A stretch of 64,000 nt of DNA from Lentzea nigeriaca (GTDB lineage: Bacteria; Actinomycetota; Actinomycetes; Mycobacteriales; Pseudonocardiaceae), in contig NZ_JAFBCX010000006.1 in assembly GCF_016907955.1 (NCBI RefSeq), positions 186,001 through 250,000 of the forward strand, read 5' to 3'. Of this stretch, positions 43,872 through 51,981 are shown one piece after another (position 1 is the stretch's first letter; every line of letters begins with the position of its first letter). The translations under genes were made by a program, and so were the position numbers. The notes beneath the pieces are model-generated. The model saw nothing but the letters and a program-made list of their open reading frames with translations, searched no databases and was not told where the DNA came from.

Positions 43872-44702
43872 ATGAGGCGATTAGCAGCATTGCTGCTGGC
43901 ACTTGTCCTGCTCTCTCCCACTCCGGCGTTCGCGGCCGACAGCCCGCAGGCCACCCTCTTCTCCCCGACCGCCGAGGTCTCCGTTCCGCTCGACGAACCG
44001 CTGCTCGTCATCGGCGGCGCCTACAACGGCGAGGCGGGCGGCATCACCGAGGTCGAGATCTCCACGGACGACGGCGCCACCTGGACGTCCACCGACGCCC
44101 GCAGCGAGAACTGGACGTTCGTGTTCACCCCGGACACCCCGGGCCCGGTGACGATCAAGGCCCGCGCCCACACCGCGTCGACCGTCGGCCCCATCACCGT
44201 CTCGCGCACGATCCACGTCGGCGGCACGACCCTGCCACCTGTGCCGAGCGAGACCTTCCTCTTCCTGCAGCACATACCTCAGCCCGACGTGAAGGACAGC
44301 GACGACCAGGCAGTCGAGCTCGGCGTCCGCACCAGCGTCGACCGCCCGGGATCACTGGTGGGCATGCATATCCGGCGCGGCAACTACACCGGCCCCGTCA
44401 CCGCGAAGGTGTGGTCCTCGACCGGCGTTCTGCTGGCCGCGCGGGAAGCGCCCGGCGCCCAGTACGGGCAGCGGATCGACTTCGGCACGCCGGTTCCCGT
44501 CGCGCCGGGCAACGAGTACGTCGTCTCGTACTACACACCGTCAGGTGGTTACCTCTCAACGGAGAACTACTTCGTGGGCCGCCTCGCGCAGACGCCGTTC
44601 CACACGCCCGTGAACGCCGGCGTGTACCGCTACGGCGGCGGATTCCCCACCGACACGTGGAACGCCGGCAACTACTGGGTGGAGCCGATCTTCCAGTCCT
44701 AG
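43872..44702 (+). CDS. secreted DUF4082 protein with an Ig-like domain
   Basis: A 276-residue secreted protein. The signal peptide is residues 1-21 (ending AFAA). Residues 25-115 form an Ig-like domain, with VEISTDDGATWTS as in sulfite-oxidase-type Ig folds. Residues 125-276 are the DUF4082 domain (VELGVRTSVDRPGSLVGMHI; AGVYRYGGGFPTDTWNAGNY). In larger proteins DUF4082 is linked to surface or polysaccharide functions; here it stands alone. Confidence 0.85.
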   Translation: MRRLAALLLALVLLSPTPAFAADSPQATLFSPTAEVSVPLDEPLLVIGGAYNGEAGGITEVEISTDDGATWTSTDARSENWTFVFTPDTPGPVTIKARAHTASTVGPITVSRTIHVGGTTLPPVPSETFLFLQHIPQPDVKDSDDQAVELGVRTSVDRPGSLVGMHIRRGNYTGPVTAKVWSSTGVLLAAREAPGAQYGQRIDFGTPVPVAPGNEYVVSYYTPSGGYLSTENYFVGRLAQTPFHTPVNAGVYRYGGGFPTDTWNAGNYWVEPIFQS

Positions 44703-45157
44703 TGTCCCGCGCCGGAATTCCGCAGCAGAAGTCCAGTCTTGTTTCTTTTGGCACGCGGGGGCCTTTCGTCCGCTCCGAGAGTACGAAAGCTCCCCGCGTA
44801 CTCTTCAGCACCGGCGTGTCGTGGCTGGACACGCCGGGTAGTGAGGAACGACTTCGTTGCCGGATTTCCGGCGCAGGACTAGCTGGTAGAGCGTCGCGGC
44901 TTGGTTGTGCTCCGTTGAGTCGGGCGGGGGGCCGGGCGGTCTGGTGCTCGTCACCGAAAGCCCGGATGGTCGCGTTCTCATGCACGTTGCTGCCGAGATG
45001 GCGGTAGAGAAATGCTGACGCAAACGTTTGCTGATCACCCCGACTGCGGCCAACGTGCAGTTGGCCGCCATGAGAGCGCGATCTTCGTGATCTAAGCGCG
45101 GCTGCCTGCCGAAATCACCCTCACTGTCACATCCCAAGAGATAGCTGCAACGAGCTA
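44703..45157. other. gene-free, palindrome-rich interval
   Basis: About 455 bases without a convincing gene. It holds a long imperfect hairpin at 44754-44798 (16-base arms, 14 pairs), a perfect 9-base-arm hairpin at 44811-44837, the palindrome GCAAACGTTTGC at 45020-45031 and GCCAAC-N5-GTTGGC at 45049-45065. The first two may be terminators after the DUF4082 gene. Short minus-strand frames (45137 downward) have no recognised product and may be decayed coding sequence. Confidence 0.5.
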
Positions 45158-45613
45158 CTAGTCTCCCGGAACCACTTGGCGCTTCAGCACTTTCTCCATG
45201 CCCCCGGTCGCCTCGAGCAACCGGATCAGCGCCCGCTTCGCCGCGTTCTCACCGGGCACGTCCAGCTCACGCCGAAGCCGGCGGCTGTCCTCGACCAGCC
45301 GCCGGCCGCGCGCGGTGAGCCGCGCCCGGCGCACCCTGCTGTCGACCGGGTCCGGCACGCGGTCGACGTAGCCGAGCCGTTCCAGTTCGAGCAGCTGCTT
45401 CGACGCCGCCTGCTGGGTGACCCCGAGCAGCTCTCCGAGTTCCGACACCGTCGGCGCGCCCTCGATCAGGTGCTGGATCACGTAGCCGTGGGAGACGCGG
45501 ACACCGGTGTGCCCGATCTCGTGCAGCCGCGCCAGGATCGCGTCGTTCGCGGAGCTGCCCGCCAGGAAGGCGAGGGTCGCGAGGTCGAGCCGCATCAGGT
45601 CCACAGCCAGCAT
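45158..45613 (-). CDS. MarR-family regulator
   Basis: A winged-helix regulator of about 151 residues. The DNA-binding core is PTVSELGELLGVTQQAASKQ followed by LLELERLGYVDRVPDPVDSR. ATG 45613 was chosen over GTG 45631 because the latter lies inside the operator. It is divergent from the SnoaL-like gene and separated from it by a 28-base near-perfect palindrome. Confidence 0.9.
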   Translation of the reverse strand: MLAVDLMRLDLATLAFLAGSSANDAILARLHEIGHTGVRVSHGYVIQHLIEGAPTVSELGELLGVTQQAASKQLLELERLGYVDRVPDPVDSRVRRARLTARGRRLVEDSRRLRRELDVPGENAAKRALIRLLEATGGMEKVLKRQVVPGD

Positions 45614-45623
45614 CCTGACATTG

Positions 45624-45651
45624 ACAACCACAGTTGTACAACTATGGTTGT
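45624..45651. promoter_or_regulatory. 28-base palindromic MarR-type operator
   Basis: The halves ACAACCACAGTTGT and ACAACTATGGTTGT are reverse complements with one mismatched base pair. The site fills the gap between the divergent MarR and SnoaL-like starts and would block both promoters. Confidence 0.75.
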
Positions 45652-45655
45652 AGAC

Positions 45656-46042
45656 ATGGACGCCCTCCAGTCACTGCACCGAGCCCTCGAAGCCGGGCGG
45701 TCCGGCGCCGAGTTGCGCCAGTACTTCACCGCCGACGCCATGACCGTCGAGCACCCGAACCTGATCAAGCCGATGGGCGAGCGCATGCCGTTGACCGAGA
45801 TGCTCACGGCCTCGGCGAAGGGCGTGGAGTTGTTGTCCAGGCAGAAGTACGACGTGCACTCGACCCTGCGGTCCGGTGACACCACGATCGTCCGCCTGAC
45901 CTGGACCGGCGTGCTGCGGACAGGTGAGCAGCTCGTCGCGCGCATCGCACAGTTCGTCGAGATGCGCGACGGGCTGATCAACTCCATCGAGACGTACGAC
46001 TGCTACGAACCGTTCCAAGGCCCGACCGAAGGAGGCCTCTGA
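45656..46042 (+). CDS. SnoaL/NTF2-like fold protein
   Basis: A protein of about 128 residues with the cone-shaped SnoaL/NTF2-like pattern (LRQYFTADAMTVEHPNLIKP; TIVRLTWTGVLRTGEQLVAR; IAQFVEMRDGLINSIETYDC). Members act as isomerases, hydrolases or ligand binders. ATG 45656 is listed; ATG 45644 inside the operator is also in frame. It is probably the target of the divergent MarR regulator. A small AGGTAGA/TCTACCT hairpin begins at its stop codon. Confidence 0.82.
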   Translation: MDALQSLHRALEAGRSGAELRQYFTADAMTVEHPNLIKPMGERMPLTEMLTASAKGVELLSRQKYDVHSTLRSGDTTIVRLTWTGVLRTGEQLVARIAQFVEMRDGLINSIETYDCYEPFQGPTEGGL

Positions 46043-46075
46043 GGTAGACTGAAAGCCTTCTACCTGGGGGTTTTC

Positions 46076-46780
46076 GTGCAACGGCACATCCGTTCGGTCG
46101 ACGACGTCCTCGTTCTGCTCGACGGTCTCTTCGCACCGGAAGCCGACCGCTGGACCGAGCAGGCGGGCGACTGGTGGGACCGCTTCTACGCGGACCGCGA
46201 CCGCGAGGTCCCGTTCTTCGTGGCCAAGCCGGACGAGAACCTGGTGGGCTACGTCGACCGCGGCCTGCTCGGCGGAGGCCGGGCGCTCGACGTGGGCTGC
46301 GGACCGGGCCGCAATGCGATCTACCTGGCGCGCAACGGGTTCCAGGTCGACGCCGTCGACATCTCTGCCAAGGCCATCGCGTGGGCGTCGGAACGCGGCG
46401 AGGGCCTCGGCATCCGGTTCCGTCACGGCGACGCGTTCGCCACCGAGGGCACGTACGACCTGATCTACGACTCGGGCTGCTTCCACCACCTGCCACCGCA
46501 CCGCCGGATCAGCTACCTCGCCCTGCTGGACCGCGCGCTGAAACCCGGCGGCTACTTCGCCCTCACCTGCTTCACCGCTGAAGAGGGCACCGCGACGCCC
46601 GACGCGGAGCTGTACCGGCAGTCCGGCCTGAACGGCGGCGTCGGCTACGACCCCGACGACCTGCGGTGGATCTTCCAGGATTTCGTCGAGGTCGAGCTGC
46701 GCCGGATGACGGAGAAACCCGCCTCGTCCGGTGCGTTCGGGAAATCCTTTCTCTGGACGGCGTTGTTCCGAAAGGACTGA
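46076..46780 (+). CDS. class I SAM-dependent methyltransferase
   Basis: A 234-residue methyltransferase. The SAM-binding motif I is ALDVGCGPGRNAIYLA; the acidic loop is VDAVDIS; motif IV-like DLIYDSGCFHHLPP resembles the thiopurine/TehB-type group. It begins with GTG at 46076, downstream of the SnoaL-like gene on the same strand. The substrate is unknown. Confidence 0.9.
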   Translation: MQRHIRSVDDVLVLLDGLFAPEADRWTEQAGDWWDRFYADRDREVPFFVAKPDENLVGYVDRGLLGGGRALDVGCGPGRNAIYLARNGFQVDAVDISAKAIAWASERGEGLGIRFRHGDAFATEGTYDLIYDSGCFHHLPPHRRISYLALLDRALKPGGYFALTCFTAEEGTATPDAELYRQSGLNGGVGYDPDDLRWIFQDFVEVELRRMTEKPASSGAFGKSFLWTALFRKD

Positions 46781-46906
46781 CACATCTCCGGCGGACGCGC
46801 GTGTCCGGCAGGCGGAAAAGCGTTGGGTCGCCACCTGCGAAAGTAGGGTCCATCCCCTGCTCCAGTAGGTGATCTGGAGCGCCGACCCGGCAGTATCGTC
46901 ACCCGC

Positions 46907-47728
46907 GTGAAGCGGGCAGAAGACCTCGCACTGGTGCTGTCCGCGGCAGCACCAGAGGTCTGGCACGGCTTCACCCCGCACACCGCGGCAACCGCTTTCC
47001 TCGGGCTGACGATCGCCGGACTGGCGGGCCTCCACCTGGCGACCCGGCGCAAGCTCGCCCAGGCCCTCACCGACCGCGCCCAGCGCGAGTGCGACCTCGT
47101 GGCCGAACAGGCCCGCGCCGACGAGCGCACGAGGCTGGCCGCGGAGATGCACGACGTCGTGACGCACCGCCTGAACCTCATGGTGCTGCACGCCGGTGCG
47201 TTGCGCGTAGCTGCCAAGGACGACGACATGCGCAACGCCGCGGAAGAACTCCGCACCGCGGGCCGCGAAGCGCTGGCCGAGCTCCGCGACCTGGTGGGTG
47301 TCCTGCGGTCCGGCCGCACCGCCCGCATCCCGGACGTCCTGCCCGACCGCCTCGCGAACCTGGTGGCCAACTCCGCCGCCACCGGCCTCGAGGTCACCCT
47401 CACCGAGCACGGCGACGCCGACATCGTCTCCCCCGCCGTCCGCCGCACGATGTACCGGGTCGTCCAGGAATCCCTGGCCAACGTGCACAAGCACGCCCCC
47501 GGCGCGCACACCGAGATCACCATCCACTGTGGACCGAGCATGGTTCATGCCGTCATCCGCAACACGGCCCCTTCGTCCACACCGGCCACCGCACCGACCC
47601 GCCTGGGCGCGGGTCTGCTGGGACTGCGCGGACGCGTGGAGATGGTCGGCGGCACGCTCACCGCGGGGCCGACGGACGACGGCGGCTTCGAGGTGGACGC
47701 GGTCCTGCCGGCGTTCGTGCCGACCTGA
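46907..47728 (+). CDS. orphan NarL-type sensor histidine kinase, short form
   Basis: A 273-residue kinase. One hydrophobic segment (residues 25-45) precedes the HisKA_3 box with the phosphorylated histidine in LAAEMHDVVTHRLN, then an ATPase domain with VVQESLANVHKHAP and GAGLLGLRGRVEMVGG. Most actinomycete relatives have four to six membrane helices and about 400 residues, so the sensor part is cut down. No response regulator gene lies beside it, which is unusual for this class. The start is GTG. Confidence 0.88.
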   Translation: MKRAEDLALVLSAAAPEVWHGFTPHTAATAFLGLTIAGLAGLHLATRRKLAQALTDRAQRECDLVAEQARADERTRLAAEMHDVVTHRLNLMVLHAGALRVAAKDDDMRNAAEELRTAGREALAELRDLVGVLRSGRTARIPDVLPDRLANLVANSAATGLEVTLTEHGDADIVSPAVRRTMYRVVQESLANVHKHAPGAHTEITIHCGPSMVHAVIRNTAPSSTPATAPTRLGAGLLGLRGRVEMVGGTLTAGPTDDGGFEVDAVLPAFVPT

Positions 47729-47760
47729 TCAGGCCTCGCGGCGGCAGCGGCGTTCGACTG

Positions 47761-49296
47761 TCATTCGTCGGAAGCCCGCACGGCCCGGCACGCCAGATGA
47801 ACCGCCAGTCGCTCGTCCGGGTTCAGCAGACTGACCCCGAGCAGCTGCTCGGCCCGGTTGATCCGCTGCGCCACGGTGTTGCGGTGCACCTTGAGCCGCA
47901 CCGCCGCCGAGGACGTCACCGACTCCTCGTCCAGGTACACCGCGAGCGTGCGCAGGAGCTGCCCGTCCTCGACCCCGGTCAGCGGCTCCAGCAGCCGGGT
48001 CGCCTGCTCCACCAGCGCCGGGGTCTCGGCCGCCATCGACAGCAGCCGCCGCACGCCGAGCTCGTCGATGTGCACGACCTTCGTGGCCCCGGTCATCGCG
48101 GCGGCCTCCCGTGCCTCGGCCAGCGTGCGTCCCACACCGGACGACCCGGGATGCGGACGGCCGACACCGGCGACGAGGTTGCAGGACCCCAGCGCCTGGG
48201 CGAGCCTCGCCGTCAGCTCGCGGTGCTGCGACTGCGGCGGCTCCGCGTCGTTCGTGAGCCAGAACGACCAGCCCTCCGCGCCCTCGACGAGCTGCCCGTG
48301 CAGGCCGCGCCGGGAGAGCTCGATGCGCAGCCGTTCGGTGTGGGCGGTGTCGAAGCAGCCCGGTGACGGCGGGTTCGCCATCACGTAGACGCCCGTGTGC
48401 CAGCCGTCGAGGCGCCACCCCGCGAGCACGGCCTGCTGCACCAGATGTGGCGGCACGTCGTCGCCCGCCGCGAGCAGCTCGGACAGCAGCGAGCCGCGTG
48501 AACGGGCGCGGCGTTCGGTTTCGAGGCGCTCGGTCGCGACCCAGTTGCCGAGCGCCCAGGAGGCGACCTGGCTGATCTGCTGGACGGTCTCGGCCCAGCG
48601 CTTGTTGCGGCCGCGGGTGTGCGCGACGAGCCACAGGTGCACGTGCCCGGTCCTGTCCGTCTCCACCGGCACGGCCACCGCGACGCCCTCCGGCAGCTCG
48701 ACGGTAGTGGCAACGGAGCCGACCAGCAGGTCCGGCGGCAGGCCGGGCGGTGACACTCCCTCGATCGCCGTGCCGTCGGCGCTCATCACCGCGCATGTCA
48801 CGTGCAGCTCGCCGGACAGGATCGTGATCACCGAGCGCGGATCCGGCTTGCTGCGGCCGAGCCGCGCGGTGACGGCGTTGAGCAGCCGGGCCGCGGTGAC
48901 CTCCGGCCGGCGCACGGCCGTGCGCAACGAGTCGGCGACCAGCAGCGGGTCGTCGGCCTTGGTCTGCAGCAGCGGAACACCCAGCCGGTTGGCGAAGGAG
49001 ATCGTCGCGGTGGACGGGGGCTGGTAGCTCCCCGTCGACGGCCGCACCAGCACGACGGCCCGCACGTCGGCGCTGTAGGCGCGGCGCAACGCGACCTCGA
49101 CGAGGTAGGGCTGGTAGCCGGTCAGGATCACCAGGTCGCCGGCCGAACACGCCTCCACGGCCGTCATGTCCGCCGCCAGGCGCACATCACCGACCTCGGT
49201 GTCGACGCCGCGCTCGCCCGCCAACAGGCACGCGTCGCCCAGCACGCCGATCTCCAGCAGATCGCGCACGGTCAGCGAGTCGGCGTCGTCGATCAC
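47761..49296 (-). CDS. PucR-family transcriptional regulator
   Basis: A 511-residue regulator. The N-terminal PucR ligand domain (residues 5-120: TVRDLLEIGVLGDACLLAGE) is followed by a GGDEF-like central part and a C-terminal helix-turn-helix, VRLKVHRNTVAQRINRAEQL. The GTG start overlaps the stop of the DUF917 gene (GTGA). PucR proteins control purine or related catabolic genes, consistent with the hydantoinase and permease genes in the same operon. Confidence 0.92.
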   Translation of the reverse strand: MIDDADSLTVRDLLEIGVLGDACLLAGERGVDTEVGDVRLAADMTAVEACSAGDLVILTGYQPYLVEVALRRAYSADVRAVVLVRPSTGSYQPPSTATISFANRLGVPLLQTKADDPLLVADSLRTAVRRPEVTAARLLNAVTARLGRSKPDPRSVITILSGELHVTCAVMSADGTAIEGVSPPGLPPDLLVGSVATTVELPEGVAVAVPVETDRTGHVHLWLVAHTRGRNKRWAETVQQISQVASWALGNWVATERLETERRARSRGSLLSELLAAGDDVPPHLVQQAVLAGWRLDGWHTGVYVMANPPSPGCFDTAHTERLRIELSRRGLHGQLVEGAEGWSFWLTNDAEPPQSQHRELTARLAQALGSCNLVAGVGRPHPGSSGVGRTLAEAREAAAMTGATKVVHIDELGVRRLLSMAAETPALVEQATRLLEPLTGVEDGQLLRTLAVYLDEESVTSSAAVRLKVHRNTVAQRINRAEQLLGVSLLNPDERLAVHLACRAVRASDE

Positions 49297-50354
49297 GACG
49301 AGTCCCGGAACCGCACGTGGTCGAGGTCGTAGCCGAACGCGCGCGGGTCGACCCGTCCGAGCATCTCCGGGCGCAGCCACCGCGCCGGGGATGGGAGCGC
49401 TACCACATCCACCACCGCCCCGAACGTGAGCCGCTCGGTCGACACCGGCTTGCCGGACTCGGAGTCGAGGCAGCACAGCAGATCGGGCGTCGTCACGAGC
49501 GGCTCGCCGTCCGCGAGCGCGACGAGGTACTCCCCCTGCATCTCCAGGCGCACATACGCATCGTCGGTGTCCAGCCGCCGCAGCGCCACCGTTCCGCGGG
49601 GGAAGTCGCCGACGGATTCACGCCACACCTCGGCGACTTTCCCGCGCGTCACGACGAAACCGCCGGAGGCCTTGGCCCGTTCGTCGACCGGAAGCGTGTG
49701 CTGGGACCAGATCTCACCGAGTTCCAGCGCGCGTGACAGCGAGCCCGTGATGCCAGCTTGGATGGCGTCCGCGAGTTTCAACGGCTTGGCGACCATCATC
49801 GCCCAGCCGCCGAAGTCCACCATCACCGTGCGGGCGAGCTTCTCGATGCCCGTGGTGTCGAGAACCGCCCGGTTTCCGCCGGGTTCCGTGATGGCCAACG
49901 GAGTGGTGGGTAGCCCGGCTGCGTCGTAGGTCGTCTGGTCGATCCGTGGGAACGCTCTCCCCATCCCGTCCACGTCGACGTACGGCAGCCCGAGCCGCGC
50001 GGCGAGGATCAGCGGCAGCAGCCCGTTGCACCCGCCGACCTCCCACCCGATGACGGCGGTGGCGCGGGTGGAATCGTGCGCCTGCAACGCTTTCAGGGCT
50101 TCCTCTGCTTCCTGGCCGGACGGCAGCTTCTCGATCATCACGGTCGGTGCGCCGATCAGCCCGACCCGCGCGCCGTAGCCGTCCGGTTCGGCCTCTTCCG
50201 GCGAAAGGATCGTCACCGGACCGCTTTGTCGCATTTCGTGCCGCAGCATGGCTGCGAAGGCGTGGGTCTCGTGCTCGCCACCTCCACCACCGCTGCCGAG
50301 CATGACCACGCCCAGGGCGAGCCGGTCCACCTCGTCGGGCTGGAGCAGGTGCAT
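49293..50354 (-). CDS. DUF917 family protein
   Basis: A 353-residue protein. The N-terminal LGSGGGGGEHETHAF and internal EVGGCNGLLPLILAARLGLP with DVDGMGRAFPR match DUF917, a family regularly found beside hydantoinase/oxoprolinase genes. The exact reaction is not settled; an accessory hydrolase or subunit role is inferred. It lies 48 bases downstream of the hydantoinase gene and overlaps the regulator gene. Confidence 0.9.
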   Translation of the reverse strand: MHLLQPDEVDRLALGVVMLGSGGGGGEHETHAFAAMLRHEMRQSGPVTILSPEEAEPDGYGARVGLIGAPTVMIEKLPSGQEAEEALKALQAHDSTRATAVIGWEVGGCNGLLPLILAARLGLPYVDVDGMGRAFPRIDQTTYDAAGLPTTPLAITEPGGNRAVLDTTGIEKLARTVMVDFGGWAMMVAKPLKLADAIQAGITGSLSRALELGEIWSQHTLPVDERAKASGGFVVTRGKVAEVWRESVGDFPRGTVALRRLDTDDAYVRLEMQGEYLVALADGEPLVTTPDLLCCLDSESGKPVSTERLTFGAVVDVVALPSPARWLRPEMLGRVDPRAFGYDLDHVRFRDSS

Positions 50355-50402
50355 GCGCGAGACAGTAGTGCCGCCGGTGCTCGCGCGAGAAGGACCAGCG
50401 CC

Positions 50403-51965
50403 CTATACGCCGAGTGGCCTCTCCAGCAGCAGATCGCCGACGGCTCGCGCGCGCACCCGGCTCGCGTTGCCCGGCAAGTACGCCAGCGGGATCTCCTCGA
50501 CCTCGACGATCCGCACGCTGTCCGCCTTCGCGCCCGCCGCCACCGCCCTGTCGACGGCCTCCTGCCGGGCCGAGTCGAGTACGTCGTCGCGCCGGTTCGG
50601 GTCGAACGTGAAGACCCGGTCGACCTCGCCGCCGACCTGCGCGATCGCGGCACCGATGGCGTTGGCGAACGCGTGGTGTTCCGGCCTGATCATCTTGCTG
50701 ACGCCCTCGATCTCGTCCGGCACCAGCACGCTGCCACCGCCGACCAGCACGACGGGCAACGGCGCCGGGCACGTACGCAGGCGGTCGACCTGCGCGGCGA
50801 TCCGGTCGCAGACATGGTCGAGCACCGCGCGGACCAGCGCGCGGTCGAGGTTCTTGACGAACTTCCGGTCGCCGATGTCGGCGAGGCCTGCCGCGACCGC
50901 GACGTCGGTGGCGGTGAGCGTGTCGCCGCCGAACACGAGAGCTTTCTCGCACAAGCGGAATCCCACGCTGTCCGGCCCGATCTCGACACCGCTCGCCGTC
51001 TCGCGCACGACGCTGCCGCCACCCAGCCCGACCGACAGCACGTCGGGCATCCGGAAGTTAGTGCGCACCCCGCTGATCAACACCTCGGACGACGCCTCGC
51101 GAGGAAAACCGTTGTGCAGCATGCCGACGTCGGTCGTCGTGCCGCCGACGTCGATCACCGCGCATCGGTCCAAACCGGACAGGAATGCCCCGCCGCGCAT
51201 GGAGTTCGTCGGCCCGGAGGCGAACGTGGCGACCGGGTAGCACCGCGCGTACTCGAGGTCCATCAGCGTGCCGTCGTTCTGGCTCAGGTACAGCGGAGCG
51301 TTGATGCCCTGTGCCGCAAGGGATTCGGTGAGCCCGTCGGCGATCTGCCCGGCGAGCTCGCGCAACGCGGCGTTGATGATCGTCGCGTTCTCCCGCTCCA
51401 GCAGGCCGAGCCGCCCGATCTCGTGCGAGAAGCTGACGAGCAGGCCCGGCACCTCGGCCGTGAGGATCTCCGCCGCCTGACGCTCGAAATCCCCGTTGAC
51501 CAACGAGAACACCGACGAGATGGCGACCGACCGCACACCCTTCGCCGCGATGTCCGCGGCCACCCGGCGCAACTCGTCCTCGTCGAGCGGCGAGAACACC
51601 CGCCCGTCGTACTCGTGGCCGCCGTGACAGAGGTAGGAATGCCCGCCGATGACCTGCCGCAGCGGCTGCGGCCAGTCGACGAACGGCGGAAGTGCTGTGG
51701 TGGCGGGAAGCCCGAGCCGCACGGCCGCGGTCTGGGCCAGTCCCCTGCCCTCGACGACGGCGTTGACGAAGTGCGTCGTGCCGATCATGACCGCGCAGAT
51801 GGCGCCGGGTTCGAACGGGAACACGGCCCGCAGTCCGCTGACGGCCTTGATGATCCCGGTCGTCACGTCGGCCGTGGTCGTCGCCTTGCACTCCGCGAGG
51901 ACACCGCGCCCCTCGACAAGCACGGCATCGGTGTTCGTGCCACCGACGTCGATACCGATGTGCAT
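50403..51965 (-). CDS. hydantoinase/oxoprolinase-family protein (HyuA-like)
   Basis: A 520-residue ATP-dependent cyclic amide hydrolase-like protein. The ASKHA-fold nucleotide motifs are IGIDVGGTNTDAVLV at the N-terminus and AVIDVGGTTTDVGML in the middle, with SVGLGGGSVV and VLVGGGSVLVP following. It is smaller than full 5-oxoprolinase and lacks a HyuB partner here; DUF917 may take that place. The substrate is probably a hydantoin, dihydropyrimidine or related ring taken up by the linked permease. Confidence 0.9.
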   Translation of the reverse strand: MHIGIDVGGTNTDAVLVEGRGVLAECKATTTADVTTGIIKAVSGLRAVFPFEPGAICAVMIGTTHFVNAVVEGRGLAQTAAVRLGLPATTALPPFVDWPQPLRQVIGGHSYLCHGGHEYDGRVFSPLDEDELRRVAADIAAKGVRSVAISSVFSLVNGDFERQAAEILTAEVPGLLVSFSHEIGRLGLLERENATIINAALRELAGQIADGLTESLAAQGINAPLYLSQNDGTLMDLEYARCYPVATFASGPTNSMRGGAFLSGLDRCAVIDVGGTTTDVGMLHNGFPREASSEVLISGVRTNFRMPDVLSVGLGGGSVVRETASGVEIGPDSVGFRLCEKALVFGGDTLTATDVAVAAGLADIGDRKFVKNLDRALVRAVLDHVCDRIAAQVDRLRTCPAPLPVVLVGGGSVLVPDEIEGVSKMIRPEHHAFANAIGAAIAQVGGEVDRVFTFDPNRRDDVLDSARQEAVDRAVAAGAKADSVRIVEVEEIPLAYLPGNASRVRARAVGDLLLERPLGV

Positions 51966-51981
51966 GTTGCCGAACCACCCC

